NCBI GenBank assembly: GCA_013400155.1
Contig: VXBM01000043.1
Coordinates: 78,532-142,531 of the forward strand
DNA length: 64,000 nt
Source of the DNA: Helopsaltes ochotensis
Taxonomy: Eukaryota; Chordata; Aves; Passeriformes; Locustellidae
Reading direction: 5' to 3'
Positions 37,912 to 51,300 of the stretch are shown here, piece by piece (position 1 is the stretch's first letter; every line of letters begins with the position of its first letter). Position numbers and translations under genes: made by a program. The notes beneath the pieces were generated by a model. It had not been told where the DNA came from and did no database searches. It saw only the letters and a program-made list of their open reading frames with translations.

Positions 37912-39429
37912 GAAGAATTATACTAAACCTGGATTTGGCTCCATTTGTTTAAAAAAAGCCTATAAACATACACTGAAGCCATACACCAAAAAAAGCTTTT
38001 AGAGGACTCAGAGGGGTCTTTCTGTTGTAATAGGTACATTTACTTGGGTTTTAGTCCAAAAAATCCATTTTATGTGTATAACTGGCTGGGAGATTTACAT
38101 ATCCAGGCAGATTTTTAGGGAGTCAGTCTCTTGTGTGTAAATAAGAGATGTCATTTGTTAAAATCTAATAAAAAAAATCTTTAAATCATGTACTTTAAAT
38201 TCAAACCTCCCCCTTTAAATTGAAAACAAGTCTGAAAGTAGGCAAGTCAGAGAGGCTATTTATTCTATAGTGCAAATGCTCTCACTTTATGGGAATTTTC
38301 TCCTTAAGTTAGGCAGTTAAAATAAATAAAATAAACTATGGTGTATTAAAGAGTTAAAAAAATGAGGTTCAGATGCACTTCCCAGTATGCCTGCTTTTCT
38401 TTTGAGCTATTTCAATCACAAATAAAACCACTTTAGACCAAAACTCTGCATCAAAACAGAGCCAAAATAGTTAAGTCCACAACACGAGTGCATGGCAATG
38501 AAGTAAACAAGTTTCTTCATAACACAGAGGTTGAAACTAAGGCAGCCTCACACAGCATTAGAGACTTGTGGGTCTTAGTGAAATATTAACAAAGTAGAAA
38601 ATTCCAAGATAAAACCCTGAACTGAAAAATACAGTCAGAAAGAGGGATCAGAGTACACTGTGTGGCTTCTCAGTTTGCCCCCTGAAAACACAACGTACAA
38701 ATTAACCACTGTGTCCTCTGAATCTCAAATTGTCAGCCAGAACATTGGAGAGTATGTCAGATACTGCAGTTTGGTTCTGCACCTCGGTTTCCATGTAGGC
38801 AGTACCTAAGTCTAGGACTAATGTCATGAGCAGGAAAAGAAAATGCAGCTGAGGAGACGAAAAAATCTCCTTGTGTTCTTCTAATCACTGCCATTCCGGT
38901 TGCTTTTCATGAATCCCCAAAACTTTTCTGCAAATACAACATCTGAAGACAGTCAGACCTGCAGGTGTCTAATAGTTACTCAACAGCTCTATGGATTTTG
39001 ACTTTTTCCTTTGTTTCTCAATTGTTTTCTTCTCCTAAGTGTCAAAATCTTGAATCATGGTGTTATTCTTTTAACATGATGACATGATCTTTCTCCACAG
39101 ATCTGTCCACTTTCAACACAATCAAGCGCTTGTTAAGACCAAGAATCCTTAAACAGTTCTTAAAAAATTAACAAGAAAGGTCTGCCAACTGAGATCCCTT
39201 CTGTATGGCAGGGCAGATTAAGGAGACGTTACAATTCCATGGACATTTCTAAAAGCTGCGGCCACACTGCGTCAGAATCTTTAAGCAACACTGATGTTTG
39301 GATCAAATACATGAATACAAGGTGAAGGAATGAAGGCTGATTCAGGAATGCAAGATCCATTAAACTATGCAAGTATGCATGAACTGTAAAAAGTGGATCC
39401 CATACATATCAGCTATAGCCCTTAGCTGT

Positions 39430-40060
39430 TAGCAGGTGTGAATCAGTCAGTTGTACAATTCATTTGTCTACCTAATTGCACTGAAGATAGGCTTTTACTT
39501 TGCCTATAACATCACTAATGAGTAGGTTTTCAGTTTGATCTAACTAATTAATTCTTGTTAACTTCCTTTGCATTGCTGTTCTTTTAATTTAACCAGAGAC
39601 AGCACCAGAGTTGCTACTAGTGTTTAGTCTCAACTAGATTACTCCTATTCATTAAGGTCTGTAATTGTTGGTCATACCCTCACAAATGGTCATTACAACC
39701 TCTGGCTTGCATATTGAATAACAGCAATTTCCTGGCTCCAACAGACTCTCATGTGAGGGAGGGGAAAATGCTAATAAAGAAAGAATGAATGATTCTCTGC
39801 TTCATTCAGTGCTGTGTAGATTTCCTTTACAGCAGAAATTGTACTGAGGTGGTAAAACGGGTTTCTTGCAGGCCCCCTACCTCCACCCTGAGTGAAAACA
39901 ATAAGAACCAAGTCAAGCATTCCCTGCTACTGTGATTACAGCATCCGTAAAAGTGATTATATGGCTGCTGTAATCAACTTCAATGAAAGCTGCCTGTTAG
40001 AGCTTCAATAATTACTCATTTCTGTTAACAGCTTGCTTTCAGTTTAGTACTTTGAGGCCT
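39430..40060. promoter_or_regulatory. Candidate conserved regulatory block
   Basis: Motif-dense sequence with CTAACTAATTAATTC (39541 onward), GGTCATTACAACC, CTGTAATCAACTTCAATG, CTTCAATAATTACTCATT (40003-40020) and GATTACAGCATCC. No long open frame or repeat. The enhancer reading is inference. Confidence 0.3.
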
Positions 40061-40274
40061 AGAAAAAAAAATGGTGTTTTAATAAAAGATCCTGTGAACG
40101 CAGTATTTTGGGGGGTAAGAGCTTGTGTGTGGGCAAATTTAAAAAAAAAAAAATGCACATGCAACTTTTTTGTCCTGTGCTCAATAGCAGCCCCTTTTCA
40201 TTTAAGCTCAGAATCTATTTAACCAGCAACAAGCACAAGTTCATACAGGGTTCAGTCATGTACTGAATGTTTAC

Positions 40275-40444
40275 TGAAGGAGGCACAATAGTTTAAATAA
40301 AGTGGTGGTTTTAAATATTTTACCCATTTCTTTAAACAAATTGCCAATCCTTAAACTCTGCGTTAAACACATTTCAAAAGCAAAATACCACAAAGCTCTC
40401 TTTCAATAAAACCACCACTTTTGTCATACTATGCCTTCTTCATC
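40275..40444. mobile_element. MITE-like or foldback element with about 35-bp inverted ends
   Basis: AAAGTGGTGGTTTTA (40299-40313) is exactly complementary to 40407-40421. Outward, both arms also share TGAAG-AGGCA and TAGT with small length differences, giving diverged terminal inverted repeats of roughly 30-40 bp around a 93-bp interior. No coding capacity. Inference: an old non-autonomous DNA transposon or a Eulor-like hairpin element. I could not define a target-site duplication. Confidence 0.5.
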
Positions 40445-41502
40445 TTGATGTATTTTATTTCTGCAAAGCTCTGGAGAAGAATGGAGCTTACAGAAGTTAA
40501 GGGCTCATTTTTAGAACAAAACAAAAGAACCATTTAGTCTGAGATTAAAACAACACAGGTCACCATTGCCCTCCAATGTTTGATGTTCTGCAGAGCAATG
40601 ACACAGCTCGGGATAAGGGAGGCAGACGGCAGAGAATTAAAGTTGACAAACATTTCCACCTCAAACTTAAAATCCCAGGCAACCTTTTTTGAAGTTAAAA
40701 TAAACCCTAAACAACAAAAAGCAGAGAAACCACTCCTCTTGTTTAGAGTCATACTTCATGACTTTGCTTTTATTTCTCTTATGTGCCTATACACTTCTTT
40801 TTGAGACAAAGAAACCACCCAAAAAAACAAAAGCAGAATGGAAGCTCTCAGAGTATCCAACAGAAAGCTAAAATAGTAAAAAATGCTGTAAGATCTTATA
40901 AGAAAGTCAGTGAAGTCCGCATAAGTATAAGTGAGGTTGTTTCTTCACCTAGAATATTTCTCCACTTTGGGAAGATTTACAGTAACATTTCCTGCAACTC
41001 AAGGGCCAAGCTTCCTGAAGGACAAGCTCTGTTCTGATGAGGAGCTACTGATCATGATTCCTGTCCCTGTGGGAGTCCTAGCAAGCAACACGGGCTGCTG
41101 GAAACAGAGGACATGCTCTGAAGAACACACTGCTGCATCCTTTCAACAGGACTGTGTCTCCTGCAAAGCCCTGTAGCTGACGGCAGCTTTTGTACTAGCC
41201 AGATGAGAAGCTAGTCTCTCCCTAGAGATCCCAGGGGGATGGAGTCAGCTGCTGGCGCACCTTGCACAGGATGCCCAAACACAGTTCTTGATCTGACACA
41301 TGAATGGGAGGGGAAGCACTTGGTGCTTTAGCACCTGATCAGCAGCATCAAGGAGAGCTTAGTTCTATGAACAGCACATACACCCTTTCTTTAAATCACC
41401 TTGGCCCAGAAATGCAAAACATGTTCCCTGTCCTCAGTTTATCACATGGGTGAAGAAAGAGAAAAAAAAATTATTAATGTCTTGAATGTAATACAGTGCA
41501 TG
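40445..41502. other. Non-coding stretch, nothing recognised
   Basis: Chance frames only, slightly GC-richer at 41040-41350. No repeat family seen. Confidence 0.5.
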
Positions 41503-41553
41503 ACATTTGCATAGCATCTTTCATCCTGAAGGATTCCACATCACTTTATAAAT
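41503..41553. mobile_element. Ancient amniote SINE/LINE-tail relic
   Basis: CATTTGCATAGCATCTTTCATCC followed by GGATTCCACATCACTTTATAAA follows the order of a widespread old amniote repeat (CATTTATATAGC.CCTTTCATCC..GGATC.CAAAGC.CTTTACAAA) that often precedes a MIR-type tail. A related block occurs at 62366-62412. Family naming is from memory and not certain. Confidence 0.5.
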
Positions 41554-44128
41554 TATATGTTTATGGAAATCACCCCTCCATTAGAATGAAGACAGTACTA
41601 GGGTATAAGTCAGCAGCCAGTTGCACAAATGCTCAGCAGAACCAGTTTGGTCAAGGACAACAGTTGGAATTACCTACTTATGCAAAGAATGGCATGAGGT
41701 ATACAGAACCTAATTTTCCTTGATACCTGCAATCACTGCTTTATTGTGCATGCGCTATTTGGTTGCATCCACTGGTTTCATAAACCTTCCACTGTTTCTG
41801 AGGACAGAGCATTCTCAAAAAGAGGACACTGCTTTCCCTGGTGGTCCATCAGAGTGCAGTTCTGCTGTGAAAGAAGGCACCATGAATGACCTGTGTATCA
41901 ACCAGCTGTGTAGATGTGGCTTCAGTGTAGGGCAGCATCTTCAGCTGGCATACTCCCATTTACTTGAAAGGATCTATTCCAAAGTGTATCCTCTGGGGTT
42001 TCACTTCATAAAATGACTGCATTTTACAATTTAATTTTCCTTTCCTGAAGGAAGTGTTGACAATGGACATAAAACATGACCATAAACATTTAAAAAGAAG
42101 AAAATAAAGAGTTATTTTCTCTGTGAACATCAAAGGATGGATTTCTGGTGTTGCTCTTTTCTTTTTGTCACCTGTGTGCACAGTGGAATAATCTTTTGTT
42201 CTCTCTACTTCCTTATGAGAGACTTCACTGAGGGCAGTCAGCCTTGCCCCCAGGGCAGAGGCTCTCTCTGAATGGACAGAACACTCCTGAAGTCTATAGC
42301 TGTGGGCTCCAGGTGCAAGATGGAGGAACATTCCTCTGCTTTCCACTGTGCAGCAACCTGAGCAGTGCAGATCACTATGCTCTCAGAGGGAGCACAGCTG
42401 TTACATACCTTCCATCCTCTCCTTTTACTCCGTTTGATATAGATACGACCTTGTTCGACCAAAGTATTTAGACACAAAAGGAATGTGAAAAAGAGGAATC
42501 AAAATTTTTCAAGCTACTTGGTACTATATATTTACCAAAACAAAGATGAAGTCTAATCTCATTTTTATGTGTTTGTTTTCTCTGAAGATCAAGATGGGGT
42601 CTGCAAGTCCTCATTCAGAAACTTCCACCACACAGGAACTGTCAATAGATCAATGCTTGCAGGATGAAGAACCTGTGGAAAGCCTTTTCTCACAGCTGTC
42701 TGTTTGTCTAGGCAGCCTCTCCAGTGCAGATCAATAAGAGTTTCACTGAAATTAGTTGGAACAATTTTTCCTGTCATGTAACTGATCTTAATATATTTTT
42801 GCAAGTAATTTAACATGAAACAAGATCATCAAACATCCTTTCATTTTCTATTACATATCCAGTATGTTATTTCTGTAGGAAAACTTACGAGAACAAATTT
42901 TGTGTTCTTTGGCTATAGGAATGGAGATTTTCTCTGGTCTTTATGTACTAGTACCAAAATGATTCAATATGGCCCATAACTGCAAAAGCATCACAATGCA
43001 ACTTATTATAACCTGTCTCCAGAACCTGATATTAAGAAGACTTAAGCAGTGCACAAGCCCCAAAACTCTTAAAGCAGCTACTGTGTTATTTAGTAGGAGA
43101 ATGCTGTAAACAAAATGCTTATACTTGTCAGAATAAACCTGAAAAACTCGAAAACTGCAGGACATAGGTTTTCTCAAGCACTGCCACTATTGCAAACTTC
43201 TGTAACAAGACTCAACATTGAACTTTTCACACTGATAAATAGGAAGGTTTGGTACAAAGTATGGGAGAGCTAGTTGGGAATTGTGATTTCTGCTCCACAA
43301 ATAGCTTGTGTCCCACAGGTGCTGAGGTAAAATTAAACATCGAAAAAAAAATCTTGAGCCTTGATCTAATTGTCTTTAACATTCAGGAAACCTACCCCCC
43401 CAAAGCAGTTGAAGAAAATAAAGCTCGAAATCTTTCTTTTCACTTGTTCATGACAGACCACTGTGTCCAGCACTAGCATCAAGGACAATATGTATCAAAA
43501 GCTGCAATTCTTTTTCTTTTTTTGATGAAAAGCAGTAACACCGAGCTGTTTGTGGAGTCAACTGAAACTCACCTCTCAACCCACCACTAAGGCAGACAAA
43601 AAAGTCAGGGTATTCTGAGGTACTTACTTTCTTAAGACAAGAGTCATTAAATCTTTTTGCTGGAGGAGATGATTAAGGCAAACTTAGTGGTGTTATGTGC
43701 AAGAGGTACACAAAAAGCAGTATTTTTCTCTAGACCACTTTTTGGCTATTGGATAGAATTAGAGACATTAAGATCTTCCCACATATGATTACAGCCCAGC
43801 TGTTTTTTAAAGACACACCCCCCCCAACCCCAAGTGGATAAAATTGCTCTTTTTTTCATAGTCATAGCAATTTCATTGGCTCAGTGACCTATATTCTGAC
43901 AGAAAAAGAATTATGTGACACAGATCTTTGCCTGTGTAGACAATCATTAAAAATGATGTTAATAGAGTATTTGATACCTTTGTGAGAGATGAAGTAGGTG
44001 TGAATGACAGGGAGATAATTTCTACATGCACAGGCTGTCTCACAGTACAGTTGCCTTAACTGTAGAATAAAACCTGCAACTCCTACATCAGACCCTTCAC
44101 TCACTGACTTTAATTGCTTTGCAGGGCT
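41554..44128. other. Non-coding stretch, nothing recognised
   Basis: Includes a 128-codon minus frame (41960-42346) and overlapping frames without protein signature. A C9 run starts near 43818. Confidence 0.5.
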
Positions 44129-44218
44129 CTCATTTTACAGATGGAGAAACTATACTCAGAGAAGTGAAGCCACATGGTCCAGCTGACATTGCAGGGCAGT
44201 CAAGCAGCAAGGAATAGT
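44129..44218 (-). mobile_element. MIR-like SINE relic
   Basis: CTCATTTTACAGATGGAGAAAC, then CTCAGAGAAGTGAAGCCAC, GGTCCAGCTGACATTGCAGGG and CAAGCAGCAAGGAATAG match the reverse-complemented MIR-class SINE in order and spacing. This is the clearest of the SINE relics. Such elements predate birds and are usually too decayed to be movable. Confidence 0.7.
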
Positions 44219-45664
44219 GCTGTCTCTTGGTTACCAGCCAACTGCATCACTTGGAGAACTTACTGCAACTGTCCCTTTCATTCCAAACCGTTTGTGCTTT
44301 GAGAGAGACAAATACTGAATGAAATGACTGCAGTGACCATTTCTTTTGCATTCAGCAATAAAAACTGCATAAAGTGCATTGGAAAAGATGTGCATACTTG
44401 ACACGAGCTTCTGTAGTAGACCTTCTTCCTATATGGCATGAAGTCCCACACAGCTAATGCTATATGACTTGCTACATACACCTTGTTTCACTTCCTCTCT
44501 TCTTAATGTGCCTACAACAGCAGCAGTAGCATGACATAATGAAATCTATCAAATACTAATTTTAAATGCTCTCCAGTGACCAAAAATGCACTCTGAGATT
44601 TATAAGGAGGCACCTATACTGACAGTAGGACAGGGTCTGGGTATGAGGGCTATTGCTAAGTCAATTAGGTAGGTCCCAAAATAAGTACAACTTTCTAATT
44701 AAATCAAAGAGCTTGAATCCCAACCAGACTGAGCTATGAGGCCAGAGCTGTGCAGATGGAAAGTGTTCAAACTGGCCTGTGCTGCCATGCTGGGCAGAGC
44801 AGAGCGAGGAACCTGACGAGAGAGTGACAGCATGTAGGACTGCTTGGGGCAGGTGAGCACCATTCAGACATCCCTTAGCTCAGCACAGAAGGGACAAAAA
44901 CTGGAAGAAGTTACTATTGTGACCAGAAGCAACTGGGGTTAAAGAGCACATCAATACCACAAAGCTCTGCAGCAAGAAGTGAAGTAGTCTGCATAAGCAA
45001 AGTAAGACACAGTTACTTGTGTACCAGTTAATGATGCCACCATGAGCATATAGGTGGTAAGCATCTTGCCTTCCTTGAAAGCAGCATTTACCAGTAACAA
45101 TTGTTAATAAGGGATTCAAAATCTTCCTGCTGATGGCTGATCAGTCATGAAGGACACTTGTCCTGTTCATAGTAACAGCTCACAGAAAGCACTCTCCTGG
45201 CTCTTCCCACACCTTGAAATATAGTTTAAAATTCTACCAGAGAAGATGATATGCATCATTCCTTGATTTCTTACTGCTCCCCATGGAAGCAACCAAAATA
45301 GACAACATCTGATCATTTCTTCCCAACAATGTAGCTGGAAACATTCTCCCAGAGAAAAACTATTAGATGTGACTCCAAATTGAGAAGGTGCAGATTTGCC
45401 AGATTGCTGACACTATCAAACCATTCCATGACTCACCAGAAGCACTCCACAGCTTAAAAACCCAATGCTATATATAACAAAAAACCAGTGAAATGTCAAT
45501 AAACTTTCTGATGCTAGCAGACACAAATCTCAAGATTTTATTAGTCAGAAGATAGCCTGTGTTTGGTGTGAGGACATTGTGGAGGCGAGGCAATTACAGA
45601 GTTGGCATATTTATGTGGCAGGGCAGGGGAATCCCTAACAGAAGAGGTAGAGTGAAATATACAT
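44219..45664. other. Non-coding stretch, nothing recognised
   Basis: Short chance frames only. A slightly GC-richer patch lies at 44730-44860. Confidence 0.5.
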
Positions 45665-45713
45665 ATGTGTGTGTGTGTGTGTATATACATACATATGTAT
45701 ATATGGATATATC
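45665..45713. repeat. (GT)n / (AT)n compound microsatellite
   Basis: (TG)9 at 45665-45682 passes into TATACATACATATGTATATATGG-type alternation. Confidence 0.9.
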
Positions 45714-45861
45714 TCCCTATAAAGTGAACTCTGTTTACCAGTTAAATGTCACGTCCTTATAGAAATTTAAAATAAAAGATTTTACTTCTGCCAGTGTCTC
45801 TGCTCTAGATAGTATGCCACCTCTGACTTCAGTAAGGAGATAGCAGCACTCTAACAACTAT

Positions 45862-46090
45862 CATCCACCTACAGCAGCAAGTTCCAGAAGTTCATTGATT
45901 CTCTTAGCTCTTATTGTAAAATGATCCTTCTGTCTTTTTATCTATGCTTCTAGTTGTAGCATTGTGAGTGTTGGTGAATAGGAGTGCAGCTCAATCTCTG
46001 CCTTCATGGTTTTGCAAATTTTGTGAATTTCCCTCCCACCCTAATTATTCTTCATCCCCTCCTCCTCTCCAAGCCCTGGGAGATGACACC
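45862..46090 (-). mobile_element. Ancient CR1/L3-type LINE fragment
   Basis: On the minus strand this follows the coding end of an old CR1-clade ORF2. On the plus strand the recognisable anchors are GTTCCAGAAGTTCATTGATTC (the complement of the NxWNSLP-type region), TGTAAAATGATCCTTCTGTC, CTTCTAGTTGTAGCATTGTGAG, GGTGAATAGG, TGGTTTTGCAAATTTTGTGAATT and TCCAAGCCC. It is far more diverged than the CR1 at 4812-5516, so it inserted long before it. The 132-codon plus frame here is antisense to the element and not a gene. Confidence 0.6.
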
Positions 46091-47889
46091 ATCCACTCTT
46101 CTCCATCCTGAAAAGTCGTGGTTATACCTTACGTTTTGGCTACTATCATTTTACCAGATTTCAATCTGTAAACCAACATTTTTTCTGGAATCAGTCCAGA
46201 TATATTTGTTGAGGAAACCTCCTGAAGGCCTTTTGAAGTGGAGATTTGTATCTCCACTGGCTCTTTATGTACCTGCTAATGCTGGTAGAGCAGGTTGGTG
46301 TGGCAGCATTTCGCTCTGCAGAAGCCCTGGTGACCCCCAACAGCTCATGTGTGACACCACATGCTCAGTGGCCTTTCTCTGAGATGTACTTACAGCCCAT
46401 TTTACCAGGACTGTCTGTCAGTGGCACATGCATTTCCCAGGCTCTCTTCTACAGTCATTTGCTTAATTATCAAAACCAAAGCAGAACCACAAACTGCTTG
46501 AATTAGTTCCAGGGTTAGGACAATGCTCACATGATCTCAAGTAAGCCCCTGCACTGTGAGCAGGGAGATGAAAGGCAGTCAGATGAGCCGAAACAACCTA
46601 ACCTTAGTCCAAGCCCTGCACACCACACAGAGCCACTTGCAAACAGGATCTGCACATAGGGACAGCAGCACACCACACCTGGACTCTTGCGTGTAACTGA
46701 ATGCCTCACAACAAAGCTGCTCCAGCAGAAATTGGGCTGCGACAAGAGTGCAGCTAAAGGGCACAGTGCCTGTGCTTCTGTACCAAGAATCATGTGAATG
46801 CCTGCTCAGAGCACTGACACCAAAGTCAGGGGCTTCTACTATGATTAAGTCATCTGTGATGTTGACTTTATTAACTGCACATAAAAACTTTCTGTAGAGT
46901 AGAGCACATCTGACATATTTCTGCAGCTTCTCTTTTAAAATCCATGTCAGTGATTGAATAAGAAAGTCCTATTTCTCATTCTTCTATTATGAAAAGAAGT
47001 CAAACTAAACTGGAACCATGAACTGTTTCAAAATGTTTCCCAAATCTGGAAGTAAGCTTACATTGATATTTTGCAAATTTTGCTGATCCCAGACCTCAAA
47101 CTGAAACTGAAGCAAAACAAAGACCCTTCCAGCTCGAAACACAAGTTCAGCTGAAAAGCAACATCCCCATGCACATTCTGTGCAACAACTTGACTTTAAG
47201 TGTCCTTTAAAAACCACCATCCTGCCCCATGTCTGTTCTTTTCTTCCTCCCTTGACCAGCAGACGGTCACAAGCTTTCTTCCCTGGAATCAGCTACCTTC
47301 AGGGACCACCTGCCAAGGTGAGATTGAGGTAAATTGCTTCTTGTGATTGCTGTTTCTCATTTGACTGTTGTTCACTAGCCTTAAATTTCCTCCAGCAATT
47401 TCACTACTATATCTAGTGGCAAGAAGATATATATGTGTGATGGATTTGAGTTTGTACAAGGGAGAGAAAGGAGATTTTACCTGCCAGCAAACTGACCCTT
47501 CCACCATTCTCACTCCTCTGGCTAGTTCTTGGCACACCTGTGTTCCTGGCAACACTTTTTTTTCTCACCAGCAACATGGTCCCCCATACTGTATTTTAGG
47601 TTTTAAAAAGCCCAGTACAGGCCCAAGACTTGAAATGATGCTCCTGGAAAGGAGAGGAGATGAAGTCCCTTTGCTATAAGGGACTCTGTGAACTGAACAA
47701 TAAACTGTTACTAGCTTGGAATCAGAACTCAGCTAAAACAGCTTCAATCACAGCTGGATCTGACCCAGAACAGATTCAAACATACTGGTTCAATTCCCTG
47801 GTTATAAGTGTCTTCTTGTAATGATAAGCTGTAATCAGCAATTAGGAAGTGTTCATGGTGAGGTAGTGCCAGAATTCATGCAAGGAAGG
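46091..47889. other. Non-coding stretch, nothing recognised
   Basis: Overlapping frames at 46240-46800 on both strands reflect a local GC rise. No repeat family or domain recognised. Confidence 0.5.
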
Positions 47890-48369
47890 TCAGCCGTGGA
47901 CCCGGGTCTCATAAAAATTCCAAACTTGAATAATAATCTCTATGCTGAGCAAACATTTCAATATTGACATAGCTAAAGCACAGTTGAGATGAGGAGAAAA
48001 GGCAGGAAGCATTTGTAATTTATAGGAAGACAACGAGATATACACATACCTTAACATAAAGATATTATAGATTCCACTGGGTACCATGCAATTGCATACC
48101 TCTTTTATTAATTCCTGGCTATATTCAGCAGAGTGTATCAATAGATTTAAGTATTTATGAGCTAAAAACATGACAAGAAGCAGACACACCCCGTGTAAGT
48201 AATGCATGATTGTGCCAGTGCTCCTCATAGGCAGTCTCTTGATGTTCTCAGCTAAGCTCAGGTAAGAGGTACCTAATGAGAGACAGGACAGCTTTAACCT
48301 TTCTGGTGTTATCTCTTCTTGGAGAATTTTCTCTGGAGCTTTCCCTGTGATAATTTGCGAACAATTCAC
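47890..48369 (-). other. 159-codon minus-strand open frame, probably chance
   Basis: The longest ungapped open frame in the window. The translation has mixed composition with a Leu/Ile/Tyr-rich middle (about residues 55-130) but no motif I recognise. Its A/T-rich third positions do not differ from the surrounding DNA. In 64 kb of six-frame AT-rich DNA, about one frame of this length is expected by chance (rough estimate), so I do not call a gene. Confidence 0.15.
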
Positions 48370-51300
48370 CTCACACTCTGGTTAGATCAGGTTTCCGGAC
48401 ACTCATTAGATGTTTGAAGAGCACATGAAGCCAATGGAAATGTGGCTTACACGCTGCCCTCCTTTCACCCGCTGTGTAGCTCAAGTCCAGCACTCCACAG
48501 GCCATTTTGTGGACAGACTTCCAGGCTAGAGATTCACATGGGACAAGATTACTCTCAAGAAGATTCTGAATGTGGACAGACATAAACATGCAGTTTGTGT
48601 CATGGTGAGGCTACACACCGGCTCTGAAAGGAGTACACAGACATGACAATGAGCGACAGGACATGAAAAGGACTTTTAAGAGGAGAATGGGAAGATAAAC
48701 AATGTCTGTCCTGGTGTCATGCTAAGACAAAGTGCACCCTCTTTTCAGCACTGGCTGAGAGCAACATCTTCAGTTCACAGTTGGTGGTTCCCAAGAGTAC
48801 TGCTGGGATGTTCTAGTTTATATTTGTAAACAACAGTTTAATCAGTAGAGGAATTTCTCTGTAGCTTGGATCACAACCATTCATACCATTGAGAGCTTTT
48901 GCAGAATTCTGAAAGAAACCTTTTGGATTGTGTTGATCTTTTGTTTGTTTTGGTATTTTGTTAGTTTGGGATTTTTTGGTTTGTTTGTTTTTAAAGCAGT
49001 ATACTAGTGTGTTATAGTTTTAAACTGACACACTGCTCTTTAAATGAGACACTCTTAAAAGTTACCACCCCTTGCAGGATGCAATTCTTCCTTTCCCCAC
49101 CTAGTTGAATCAGCAGCTCCTTTCTCATTACAATCTCATTTATCCCTATGCCATTCTCCCCACTGCCAGCTAAAAATTTGTTTAATTTTCTTGCAAAGGA
49201 CAATGCACAAGAAATGAAATAAGAAAATAAAAAGTAATGGTTTTGTAAACTGGTAATTGTTTCATTCTCTCTAGAGTGATAAAATTTTATAAAAGAAATA
49301 TGATCATGATGAAAAATCAGGGTATGGCCATTTGAGCTTCTTTTTGGTTCATTTGAGAAAGAAAACACTAATAATATGTTTGGGTTGAATGGAGTCTCCT
49401 TTGATTCATCCCATTTCTACAATTTCTCAGGGAGGAAGGATGGAAGAATGTATGCAATTAAGCTATTGGCCTAAAAATGACAAAGGTCTAAACCTTTGGA
49501 CATGCTGGATACTTAAAAACTTGTTATTTCAAGTTCATATATTGACTCAGATTAAGGACAAAACATCTTTGTTCAGATGGAAACATACTGAGAGGGCACT
49601 GCTTTTTCTGCAAGGTCTTCTTAACTCTCAAACACTCTTCTGTCTGATAGATCTCAGACTTGTTGCTCCTGGGACATGAGCTAAAGTAAACTACTTGGAG
49701 ACAGTTTTCAGGGAAGAAATGAAGTGAGAGTGATGGTGTGTGAAATATCATTATTAGGTTGATATAAGAGTAGGAATCATTAAGTCTGTTCAGCTGCAAT
49801 GTGTTGCAAATTGAAAAATATTTATTTTGTTCCTGGGTCTCCAGAAAACACCAAAGCCCCAAAGATCAGACTTTGAATATGTTTTGTGCTGGGTAGGATT
49901 TTCCCAAGCACCAAAGGAAGTTGCCATCCTAACTTCCATTTCAATCAATGGGACTGAAGCCCTAAAGTTCAGAGATATTGCAATTTCCACTAAGCATTTG
50001 TCTTTTTAACCATCTAAATACTCCAGAGAATATTTTGACCCGTGATTTAATACTTACGATACAGAAATGGAAATTTGAAAAATGACAACAGAATAAAAAG
50101 TGGCGTTCAAACAGTAGCCAAGATTTTTTTTCAGGTATGGCTGATAATGTTCAGGGTGGTGGGAAAATGGAATCCATGTCTGAGCAACGGTACAGCCCCA
50201 TATGAGCCTGTGTCTGAGACTGACTCTCTGCAGCAGATGCCTTTCTTGTTCTGAATCACTGTCCAAGCAAAAATAACTATCAATTCATAGCAACCAGTAG
50301 TAGTTAAGGCAAAACACTGGGGAAAAAAGTCCCCGTCTTAGCACTTCCCACAAATTTGACCTCATTTTCCAATCTAAAGAAATATAGACTGAGCTCACTT
50401 CAGTCAGTCTAACTGATATGAAAGACTCTTCCCAAACTCCAGGGACAGATGTCAGCTTACCCACTGCAGTGAGGACCAGAGTGAGTCTGAACTACTTTAT
50501 CAGCATTTCATCACAAAACCAGCAAATCTGAGAAGAACCTCACAGGCATAGTCACAGCTTTGGCCAGGCTTAGGGTTTATGTGGATAGGCAGGAAATCTC
50601 AACAGGTACCGAAGACAAGGTGAGAGGAGCATCAGCAGGGTAAAGTGGCTGAACCTCAGCCAGCTTACATCCACTCAGCCCGCTCACAGGCATTTTCTCA
50701 GGATGAAACCGTAACACTCTCATCGCTTTTTGACCAAGCCACATAGATAATGTCAAGAATTCTTAAATTACCACTGCTGTGGCATCCTACATAATTGCTA
50801 CAGATGCAGGACATAATAACAATCTCCAGCTGCCCGTACCATTGCAATTAAAATTCTAGTAATCATTGGTGTAAATTTGTAGGAGCTGCATGACAGCAGA
50901 AAAGTCAAACTTTCTCAGTATTAAATAGTTACATCATCATGCACATAGAGCCTAAAACAGAATCAACCTTGCTCAATGCATAATATTGAATTAATTTTGG
51001 TAAGTTATGAGAAAACAAATCAAAATTTTACTTCACAAGGTAAAAAATTTGTTCCCAAAGGAGTTTACTATTACAACATACTAAACTTTTGGCAACAAGT
51101 TAATTTAAATAACATGTAAAAGACACGCCAAGTATTTAATAGTGATTAAAGCTTATGCAGATTTCTGTAGAAAAAAGGAAATGTCATTGCGACCATTGTG
51201 TTTCTTTAACTTTCACAAAGCTAAAAAAAAACCTTAATGAAAAGGTTTGCATTTCCTTAACCTAATGAATTGTTCAGTTCTTTATTTACTTACATAGTTT

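Larger units (their letters stand above)
34521..39429. other. Non-coding stretch with minor repeats
   Basis: Holds an imperfect minisatellite at 35058-35112 (AGATAAATG-type units), an inverted repeat at 36095-36130, a GGTT/GGGTTTT-rich patch near 36948-36985 and a (TA)n run at 37895-37911. The stretch 38030-38420 is conserved-looking AT-rich DNA. No coding content recognised. Confidence 0.55.

Noticed and set aside
45984..46382. 132-codon plus-strand frame
   Set aside because: Its first part is antisense to an ancient CR1-type fragment and the remainder lacks any recognisable domain.
47890..48369. 159-codon minus-strand frame as a possible gene
   Set aside because: No recognisable motif and no distinct codon use. 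About one frame of this length is expected by chance in this much AT-rich DNA.
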